DNA of 13,002 bases, from NCBI GenBank assembly GCA_012797215.1, contig JAAZPN010000217.1, forward strand, positions 1 to 13,002. The letters run 5' to 3'. Below the pieces are notes generated by a model. The model worked only from the letters and a program-made list of their open reading frames with translations. It made no database searches and was not told the DNA's origin. Below are positions 7,562-13,002 of the stretch, piece by piece. Positions within the stretch are counted from its first letter, which is position 1. The number at the start of each line of letters is the position of its first letter. This DNA comes from Chloroflexota bacterium. Lineage in GTDB: Bacteria; Chloroflexota; Anaerolineae; Anaerolineales; Anaerolineaceae. Made by a program: the position numbers and the translations under genes.

Positions 7562-8215
7562 ATGACTGCCCTGTTAAGAACCAAAAAATTCGTGTTAATG
7601 GCTGGCAATATTGGCAGCGGAAAGACCTCTCTAACCCGCTTGGTTGGGGAGAAACTAGGCTGGCAAACTGCCTATGAATCGGTTGCCGATAATCCTTACC
7701 TGGCCGATTTCTATGAGGACATGCGCCAGTGGTCCTTCCACCTACAGGTTTACTTCCTTGGCAACCGTGCCCAGCAGCACCTTGAGCTGGCCCAGTCCCC
7801 ACGGTCAGCGATAATTGACCGTAGCATCTACGAAGACGCGCGAATTTTCGCGCGCGCGTTGAATACCATGGGCAACCTGCAAGACCGTGAATATCATGCC
7901 TATTTGCGCCTTTACGACCTGATTGTGAACACGCTGCCCAAGCCCGATTTGCTTATTTTTCTTAAAGCGCCGGTAAGCGTTCTGCTCAAGCGCATCCAAA
8001 TTCGGGCGCGCTCAATCGAAGACAGCATTGACCCTGACTACCTGGCCTTGCTTGAGAAGTATTATGAAGAGTGGATTGAAAGTTTCGATCTTTGCCCGGT
8101 TCTCACAATTGAAAGTGACGCGGTGGATTTTGTGAACCGACCGGAACAGCTGGAGCTTGTCACGCAGCGCATGCTGGACCGGCTGGCTGGGACTGAGAAA
8201 CTTATCCTTGATTAG
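7562..8215 (+). CDS. Deoxynucleoside kinase (dNK / deoxyadenosine-deoxyguanosine kinase family)
   Basis: This enzyme phosphorylates salvaged deoxynucleosides to dNMPs. The 217-residue protein shows the P-loop GNIGSGKT (15-22), Glu39 in YESVADNPYL (likely catalytic base region), the aromatic substrate pocket around WSFHLQVYFL (57-66), the DRS motif at 86-88 followed by IYED, and the arginine-rich LID RIQIRARSIED (144-154). This matches the bacterial dAK/dGK group rather than thymidine kinase type II or thymidylate kinase; which base it prefers cannot be read from the sequence. The start at 7562 is 1 nt after the hydrolase stop, with AAAAGGA just upstream inside that gene. As the last gene of the nrdR-nrdJ operon it pairs salvage with de novo synthesis. 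A strong terminator follows at 8387. Confidence 0.88.
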   Translation: MTALLRTKKFVLMAGNIGSGKTSLTRLVGEKLGWQTAYESVADNPYLADFYEDMRQWSFHLQVYFLGNRAQQHLELAQSPRSAIIDRSIYEDARIFARALNTMGNLQDREYHAYLRLYDLIVNTLPKPDLLIFLKAPVSVLLKRIQIRARSIEDSIDPDYLALLEKYYEEWIESFDLCPVLTIESDAVDFVNRPEQLELVTQRMLDRLAGTEKLILD

Positions 8216-8351
8216 CACTGGCCGCGATTATCAAATCCTGACTTGGATTCAGCCCGATTTTCAGGGTTTGCTTTACGAAGTTAGAAAGACTTTTGCGGGA
8301 AGTAAATCGTAATTAGCGTATGCAAACTTGTAATTACAGGACCACAGCACC

Positions 8352-8380
8352 TTGACAAGATTTCTTGCTTATGGTTAAAT
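8352..8380 (+). promoter_or_regulatory. Promoter-like element just before a terminator hairpin
   Basis: A perfect TTGACA (8352-8357) is separated by 17 nt from TTAAAT (8375-8380); a TAAATT in the next register gives 18. The predicted transcription start, about 8387, is the first base of the terminator hairpin, so a transcript would be a stem-loop of about 45 nt. No gene follows on the plus strand; readthrough would be antisense to obg. It may be chance in an AT-rich gap. Confidence 0.35.
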
Positions 8381-8386
8381 TATTCC

Positions 8387-8431
8387 GTTCACCGATTGGG
8401 TGCCCCCCTCACCCAGTCGGTGAACATTTTT
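8387..8431 (+). terminator. Strong intrinsic terminator between convergent dNK and obg
   Basis: A 16-bp stem with a single G-U wobble forms between 8387-8402 (GTTCACCGATTGGGTG) and 8410-8425 (CACCCAGTCGGTGAAC), with a 7-nt C-rich loop. On the plus strand it is followed by ATTTTTAAT (8426-8434), the U-tract expected at the end of the nrdR operon. The stop codon of obg (8430-8432) overlaps this tract. On the minus strand the same hairpin follows the obg stop, with only a weak AATAATTTAA tail, so it may act in both directions. Confidence 0.88.
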
Positions 8432-9689
8432 AATCCTGCCACTCCAATTCATACTCACCGATGCTGACAGTATCGCCTTCTTCAATGCCTGCTTGCCGAA
8501 GGGCTTTTTCCACTCCCAGGCCAGTCATCAGGCGTTGAAAGCGCCGGACAGAACCAGGTTGATCCCAGTATGTCATCGCTGCCGCGCGTTCAATGATTTT
8601 CCCTCGCACCACCCAAATCTCATCTTCTTTTGCGATAGTGAAACCCTTGGGATCTTCCTCGGCGCGATAAATCGGCAGCTCAGGAGCAATTTCCTCGATG
8701 GGCGCGTTTTGCAAAGCATCGTGCACTCGCCACAATGCGGTTTTCAAGTTAATGTGGGCGACAGCGGATATTGGGAGCAGCTCCTTGCCTTCCTGGGCAA
8801 ATTTTCCGCGAAGTTCTTCAAAGGCCGCAGCTGCGTCGGGCAAATCCATCTTGTTAAGCACCACGATTTGCGGTAGCCGACCCAGGCGTTCATCGAAAAG
8901 CTCCAATTCCTGGTTGATGGTCATGTAATCCTCGTAGGGGTCTTCTGAGAGCCCGTCCAAAATGTGGATTAGAACGCGTGTGCGTTGGACGTGACGGAGA
9001 AAATCGTATCCTAGACCAATGCCTTGATGCGCCCCTTCAATCAATCCCGGGATATCTGCCAAAACCAGGCTGTTTTCTTCATCCAGCTCCACAACACCGA
9101 GGTTCGGCTCCAGGGTAGTAAAGGGATAGTCCGCGATTTTTGGTTTCGCGTTTGTGGTGGCAGCCAAAAAGGAAGACTTGCCGGCGTTGGGCATTCCCAC
9201 CAGGCCAACATCCGCGATTAACTTTAATTCCAGGCGAATGACAAAGATTTCTCCCGGTTCGCCGCGCTCAGCCGTCAACGGCATTTGGTTCCGGGAAGAA
9301 GCAAAATGTTGATTTCCTCTACCACCTCGCCCCCCTTTGGCAACGACCAGCGTCTGTCCGGCGTTGACCAGGTCTCCCAGCAGTCGGGTGCTCTCATCAT
9401 CATAAACAATGGTCCCTGGAGGAACAGGAATGATTAAATCCGGCGCGGATTTTCCGGATTGGTTGGACGCGCCGCCGTTTTTGCCGTTTTCCGCGGCAAA
9501 TATTTCGTTATGGTGGAATTTATTCAGCGTGTTCAGCGTCGGAACCACCTGAAGGATTACGCTGCCGCCTTTGCCGCCATCGCCGCCGTCTGGTCCGCCC
9601 CTCGGGCGGTATTTTTCACGGTGCATGTGCACCATGCCATCCCCGCCCTTGCCGGACTGTACTGTAACTGTCACTGAATCGATGAACAT
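8430..9689 (-). CDS. obg: Obg-family GTPase (ObgE/CgtA)
   Basis: Obg is an essential GTPase that binds the 50S subunit during assembly and connects ribosome maturation to (p)ppGpp and growth. The 419 residues contain three domains. The glycine-rich Obg fold covers 1-158 (GGPDGGDGGKGGSV at 31-44, KGGRGGRGN at 118-126). The G domain covers about 159-335, with G1 GMPNAGKSS (165-173), the switch TTLEPNLG, G3 DIPG (212-215), G4 NKMD (279-282) and G5 SA at 308-309. The C-terminal OCT domain covers about 350-418 (GFTIAKEDEIWVVRG onward, ending in GEYELEW). The ATG at 9687-9689 follows a GAGGT (complement of 9696-9700) by 6 nt. It lies 96 bp downstream of the COG2403-like gene with a palindrome between, so it may be co-transcribed or have its own promoter. 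Confidence 0.97.
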   Translation of the reverse strand: MFIDSVTVTVQSGKGGDGMVHMHREKYRPRGGPDGGDGGKGGSVILQVVPTLNTLNKFHHNEIFAAENGKNGGASNQSGKSAPDLIIPVPPGTIVYDDESTRLLGDLVNAGQTLVVAKGGRGGRGNQHFASSRNQMPLTAERGEPGEIFVIRLELKLIADVGLVGMPNAGKSSFLAATTNAKPKIADYPFTTLEPNLGVVELDEENSLVLADIPGLIEGAHQGIGLGYDFLRHVQRTRVLIHILDGLSEDPYEDYMTINQELELFDERLGRLPQIVVLNKMDLPDAAAAFEELRGKFAQEGKELLPISAVAHINLKTALWRVHDALQNAPIEEIAPELPIYRAEEDPKGFTIAKEDEIWVVRGKIIERAAAMTYWDQPGSVRRFQRLMTGLGVEKALRQAGIEEGDTVSIGEYELEWQD

Positions 9690-9721
9690 CTATCTACCTC
9701 GTCGAATTATTCGCCGCCCTT

Positions 9722-9727
9722 ATTATA
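9722..9727 (-). promoter_or_regulatory. TATAAT -10-like box upstream of obg
   Basis: The minus strand reads TATAAT at 9727-9722, about 33 nt before the obg ATG. No TTGACA-like -35 is present at 16-18 nt; that position falls inside the 28-bp palindrome (9730-9757). If it is a promoter it would depend on an activator, or be blocked by whatever binds the palindrome. The same AT-rich stretch could instead be the tail of a terminator. Confidence 0.35.
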
Positions 9728-9729
9728 AA

Positions 9730-9757
9730 TCAGGGGTCAGGCATGCCTGACCCCTGA
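9730..9757. repeat. 28-bp perfect palindrome between the COG2403-like gene and obg
   Basis: The half site TCAGGGGTCAGGCA (9730-9743) is followed without a gap by its exact reverse complement, centred on GCATGC at 9743/9744. As RNA it would fold into a 12-bp stem with a 4-nt loop. On the minus strand it comes 28 nt after the COG2403 stop and is followed by ATTTATAATA, so it could be a weak terminator or attenuator. On the plus strand it is followed by six A residues, against a plus-strand terminator. A dispersed palindromic repeat or a dimeric regulator site are equally possible. Confidence 0.9.
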
Positions 9758-9785
9758 AAAAACATCTGAATAAGCTTTTACTGAC

Positions 9786-11105
9786 TTACTTTCCGAATTT
9801 GGCCGTCAGAATATCGGTCAGGGTCGGTTTTCCGATTTCTTCCAGGTCATAACGGACGCGTTGGCTGGGTTTGTTCAGCTTTAGCACGCGTGTCAGGTCG
9901 ATCGGAGTGCCAATCACGACCATGTCCACATCAGCGTTCTCAATGGTTTTCTCCAGGTCGCGCACCATCTGGTCGCCGTAGCCCATCGCGGGTAGAATTT
10001 TGCCGGTTCCGGGATATTTCTTGTAAGTATCCAGAATGCTGCCCACCGCGAAGGGACGCGGGTCCACGATTTCAGCTGCGCCGTAACGCCGTGCCGCGAC
10101 GTATCCCGCGCCGTAAGCCATGCCACCATGGGTAAGTGTCGGTCCGTCTTCAACCACCAGGACGCGTTTGCCGCGGATGGCTTCCGGATTATCCACAAAG
10201 ATGGGCGAAGCGCCTTCCACTACGATGGCTTTGGGATTCATGCGGAATAGATTATCGCGCACAGCGATGACACTGTCAGGATTGGCGGTATCCACTTTGT
10301 TAATCACAAACACATCCGCCATGCGCACATTGGTCTCTCCCGGATAGTATTCTGATTCATGCCCTGGGCGGTGCGGGTCGGCGACCACAATCAATAAATC
10401 GGTGGCGTAGAATGGGAAATCGTTATTCCCACCGTCCCACAGGATAATATCCACTTCCTTTTCTGCTTCACGCAAAATGGCTTCATAATCCACGCCAGCA
10501 TACACAATCACGCCCGCGTCAATGTGAGGTTCGTACTCCTCGCGCTCTTCAATGGTGCACTCGTGCTTGTCCAGGTCGGCATAGGTGGCAAAACGCTGCA
10601 CCTTTTGCTTGACCAGGTCACCATAAGGCATGGGGTGGCGGATGGCGGCCACTTTGTAGCCCAGTTTGCCAAGGATGGCGGCAACTTTGCGGGTGGTCTG
10701 GCTCTTGCCGGAACCAGTGCGCACAGCGCAGACGCCAATGACTGGTTTGATAGATTTGACCTGGGTAGCCTGGCTGCCCATCAGTCTAAAATCAGCGCCC
10801 AGCGCGTTAACTTCCGAGGCTTTGTGCATCACATAGGTATGAGGCACATCACTGTATGCAAAAACAACCTCATCTGCCTTTAATTCTTTAATCAGCCGGG
10901 GAAGTTCCGCTTCAGGGTAAATATCGATCCCATTTGGGTAAAGACTGCCCGCCAGTGCGGCTGGATATTTTCTGCCTTCGATGTTCGGAATCTGGGTGGC
11001 GGTAAATGCCACAACTTCGTACTTCTCATTGTCACGGAAGAATGTATTGAAGTTGTGAAAATCCCGGCCAGCTGCCCCCATGATGATAGAGCGGATACGA
11101 CTCAT
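9786..11105 (-). CDS. COG2403 family GTPase-like protein, cyclic 2,3-diphosphoglycerate synthetase homologue
   Basis: The 439-residue protein resembles the family that includes archaeal cyclic 2,3-diphosphoglycerate synthetase, which closes 2,3-diphosphoglycerate into a cyclic anhydride using ATP. The N-terminal ~115 residues (MGAAGRDFHNFNTFFRDN, then FTATQIPNIEGRKYP) look like a Rossmann-type nucleotide domain. A P-loop domain follows: VRTGSGKSQTTRK (128-140), WDGGNND (223-228 region), DPHRPGHESEYYPGE, and NKVD (269-272). Then comes VVEDGPTLTHGGMAYGAGY and a C-terminal GTPIDLTRVL segment. There are no membrane segments. The start is supported by GGAG (complement of 11114-11117) 8 nt upstream. 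argS ends 45 nt upstream on the same strand, suggesting co-transcription. In bacteria the real product is not established, so the family name is well supported but the activity is an inference. Confidence 0.75.
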   Translation of the reverse strand: MSRIRSIIMGAAGRDFHNFNTFFRDNEKYEVVAFTATQIPNIEGRKYPAALAGSLYPNGIDIYPEAELPRLIKELKADEVVFAYSDVPHTYVMHKASEVNALGADFRLMGSQATQVKSIKPVIGVCAVRTGSGKSQTTRKVAAILGKLGYKVAAIRHPMPYGDLVKQKVQRFATYADLDKHECTIEEREEYEPHIDAGVIVYAGVDYEAILREAEKEVDIILWDGGNNDFPFYATDLLIVVADPHRPGHESEYYPGETNVRMADVFVINKVDTANPDSVIAVRDNLFRMNPKAIVVEGASPIFVDNPEAIRGKRVLVVEDGPTLTHGGMAYGAGYVAARRYGAAEIVDPRPFAVGSILDTYKKYPGTGKILPAMGYGDQMVRDLEKTIENADVDMVVIGTPIDLTRVLKLNKPSQRVRYDLEEIGKPTLTDILTAKFGK

Positions 11106-11150
11106 AACTTGATCTCCTTGTTTTCCTGATTAATTTTCTAACACTTTATT

Positions 11151-12902
11151 TTACATCACTTCCGGCGCGCGGATTCCCAGAAGTCGCAAAGTATTGCCAA
11201 GGCAGTAGCGCGCCGCAGCCACTAATAAGAGCCGCGCCGCCCGCAATCCAGGCTCAGCGCTTAAGACCGGACATTGATTGTAGAAATCATTGAAGCCTTT
11301 TGCCAGCTCATAAGCATAATTAGCAAGCAAATTTGGCTTAAGTTCTCTGGCTGCCCGCTGCACTTCTTCCGGCAGGTGAGAAATCAGCTCAATCAAATCC
11401 ACCTCACTGGTATGGGACAGCTTGCCAAAGTCAGCTTCGGTTTCCTGTAGATTGCCAGTTTTCCTTAAAATGCTATTGGCGCGCACGTGCGCATACTGAA
11501 TATACGGCGCTGATTGGCCGTTAAAGTCCAGGGCGCTCTCCCAGTCAAAGGTCACCATCTTGGTGTTCTCTCTGGAGAGCATCGGATACTTGATAGCCCC
11601 TAAAGCAACGACCTCGGCGATCTCGTTCATTTGCGCTGGATCCAATTCTGGGTTCTTATCTTTTACGACCTCCAGCGCGCGGCGAGTGGCTTCGCGAATA
11701 AGGTCATCCAGCAGAACCACCGTTCCCTCACGTGAGGACATGGTTACATTTCCGGGCAGATTAACAATCTCATACGCGAGATGATGAATTTTCTCTGCCC
11801 AAGGATAGCCCATCAGCTCCAAAATCTTGCGGAATTGCTTGATATGCAAGGTCTGCCGCACGTCCACGACATAGATCGATTTTTCCAGGTCATATTCATT
11901 GAATTTCATCACCGCCAACGGGATATCTTTGGTAGCATAGAGCGATGTGCCGTCCGACCGCAGAATGATGACCACGCGATATTCCTCTTTGGTGCCCAGG
12001 ATCTGATCCAGGTTGACCACCACCGGCAAGTCCGGACGTCCATCCTCCGCCAGGCCAGACTTGATTAACTGCTCGACAGCTGTCTTGCCCGGTTCTTCCA
12101 CTTCACTCTCGAAGTAGATTCTGTCAAAGTGTTCGCCCAACAGGTTATAAACCTGTTTAAAGCCTTCCAATGACCATTCACGCGTTTCTTTCCACAGCGC
12201 GAGGATGTGCGGGTCGCGTGCGTCCCAGCGGGCAAAGTATGCTCGCACTTCCGCCTCAAAGCCTTCTTCATAGGCGAAGCGCCGGTCGGCTTCTGTGAAA
12301 AGGTCGCCCATCCAACGGGTTTTGTCTGCTCCAGGCTGCTCCCCTTGATGGTATTTCTCATAATTGCACAACCACTTGATGACATGTAAGCCAATGTCGC
12401 CCAGATAATTTGCGCGAATAACGCGCTGGCCGCTGGCCTCCAGGATGTTGCAGGTTGACCCACCCAAAATGACATTGCGCAGATGGCCGACATGCAGAGG
12501 TTTGTGCGTATTCGGGTTGGAATACTCCACCATCACAGGCTTGCCTTCAGGCGCGCGGCTGCCGTAACGGCTGCCCGCCGAGAGGACGGAATCAATAACC
12601 TTACGGGCATATTCGCTGGCTGCGTAATACAGATTCAGATAGCCACGCACAGCTTCCACGCGGCTAAAACCCGCAGGCAGCTGGATTCTATCCCGCAGCG
12701 CTTCGGCCAGCGCCTGAGCATGCTGCGGCACCGGTTGGCTACGAGCTGGGTCAGCCGCTGCTAATGGGAAAAGCGGCGCGGCAATGCCCCACTCCCCGCT
12801 GAAGGGAATATTGCGCCATTCCAATTTACCTGCCGGAAGCGATCGTTCCTGGCAGAACCTGGTGATTAAATCGTCCAGAACCTTTTTTTCCTGATCAAAC
12901 AT
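11151..12902 (-). CDS. argS: Arginyl-tRNA synthetase
   Basis: ArgS charges tRNA-Arg with arginine using ATP, and needs the tRNA for amino-acid activation. The 583-residue length is typical. An N-terminal tRNA D-loop-binding (Add-1) domain covers about 1-105. The class I catalytic core has EYSNPNTHKPLHVGHLRN (126-143), with the HIGH motif as HVGH at 137-140, and LGDIGLHVIKW. The KMSKS-equivalent loop is NVTMSSREGTVVLLDDL (385-401). A DALR anticodon-binding domain runs from about 465 (SAPYIQYAHVRANSIL) to the usual ending LLGIRAPEVM. The ATG (12900-12902) follows AGGA (complement of 12910-12913) by 7 nt, behind an extended -10 promoter. It heads the leftward group argS, COG2403-like, obg. Confidence 0.97.
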   Translation of the reverse strand: MFDQEKKVLDDLITRFCQERSLPAGKLEWRNIPFSGEWGIAAPLFPLAAADPARSQPVPQHAQALAEALRDRIQLPAGFSRVEAVRGYLNLYYAASEYARKVIDSVLSAGSRYGSRAPEGKPVMVEYSNPNTHKPLHVGHLRNVILGGSTCNILEASGQRVIRANYLGDIGLHVIKWLCNYEKYHQGEQPGADKTRWMGDLFTEADRRFAYEEGFEAEVRAYFARWDARDPHILALWKETREWSLEGFKQVYNLLGEHFDRIYFESEVEEPGKTAVEQLIKSGLAEDGRPDLPVVVNLDQILGTKEEYRVVIILRSDGTSLYATKDIPLAVMKFNEYDLEKSIYVVDVRQTLHIKQFRKILELMGYPWAEKIHHLAYEIVNLPGNVTMSSREGTVVLLDDLIREATRRALEVVKDKNPELDPAQMNEIAEVVALGAIKYPMLSRENTKMVTFDWESALDFNGQSAPYIQYAHVRANSILRKTGNLQETEADFGKLSHTSEVDLIELISHLPEEVQRAARELKPNLLANYAYELAKGFNDFYNQCPVLSAEPGLRAARLLLVAAARYCLGNTLRLLGIRAPEVM

Positions 12903-12929
12903 GCGCTTTTCCTGTGCTTAGTTTTGTGG

Positions 12930-12938
12930 ATTATAACA
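12930..12938 (-). promoter_or_regulatory. Extended -10 promoter of argS
   Basis: The minus strand reads TGTTATAAT (12938-12930): a perfect TATAAT -10 with the TGn extension. No good -35 is seen 16-18 nt upstream, which is common when an extended -10 is present. The predicted start near 12923 gives a leader of about 20 nt before the argS ATG. It lies downstream of the terminator at 12973-12998, so argS probably begins a transcription unit. Confidence 0.65.
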
Positions 12939-12960
12939 TTCCAAATCCGCTTTTTCGGGC

Positions 12961-12998
12961 GTTTAACAACAAATACGGGAGCCGGAAGGCTCCCGTAT
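12961..12998 (-). terminator. Minus-strand terminator of a gene beyond the right edge
   Basis: ATACGGGAGCC (12973-12983) pairs perfectly with GGCTCCCGTAT (12988-12998) around a 4-nt loop. Read on the minus strand the stem is followed by TTGTTGTTAAA (12972 downward), a U-rich tail. This is consistent with the end of an unseen leftward gene upstream of argS. Confidence 0.7.
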
Positions 12999-13002
12999 GA
13001 AC

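Noticed and set aside
1..13002. CRISPR array, insertion sequence, phage or tRNA genes
   Set aside because: No regularly spaced direct repeats, transposase or integrase motifs, or tRNA cloverleaf were recognised; every large coding region is a housekeeping gene or a plain enzyme.

Overview
The window holds a compact, ordinary set of bacterial housekeeping genes, with no mobile element, CRISPR array, rRNA or tRNA that I can see. The combination is ftsQ-ftsA-ftsZ, then nrdR with a B12-dependent ribonucleotide reductase, a deoxynucleoside kinase, obg, a COG2403-type cyclic 2,3-diphosphoglycerate synthetase-like protein, and argS. This suggests an anaerobic or oxygen-tolerant member of Chloroflexota, most likely the Anaerolineae. 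That placement is inference from gene content and protein style; no marker such as 16S rRNA is present to settle it.

Layout. Positions 2-2993 (+) are the 3' end of a division (dcw) cluster: the C-terminal part of FtsQ, then FtsA, then FtsZ. Positions 2994-3680 are a noncoding, AT-rich gap with a hairpin plus U-rich terminator after ftsZ, several small inverted repeats, and a well-formed promoter with one good NrdR box. Positions 3681-8215 (+) look like one operon: nrdR, nrdJ, an alpha/beta hydrolase of unknown substrate, and a deoxynucleoside kinase. It ends at a strong hairpin terminator at 8387-8431 that abuts the stop codon of the convergent obg gene. Positions 8430-12902 (-) carry argS, then the COG2403 protein, then obg, read right to left. 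argS has an extended -10 promoter just upstream and lies downstream of another minus-strand terminator at the right edge. A 28-bp perfect palindrome lies between the COG2403 gene and obg.

How the genes fit together. The left half couples septum formation (FtsQ/A/Z) with supply of DNA precursors: NrdR senses nucleotide state and represses, NrdJ makes deoxynucleotides de novo, and the kinase salvages deoxynucleosides. The right half is translation (ArgS), ribosome assembly and growth control (Obg), plus one poorly understood GTPase-like protein. I found no convincing undescribed defence or biosynthetic system. The items most worth checking are the COG2403 protein in a bacterial translation-gene context, the uncharacterised hydrolase embedded in the dNTP operon, the 28-bp palindrome next to a TATAAT box, and a promoter that appears to fire straight into the terminator hairpin at 8387.
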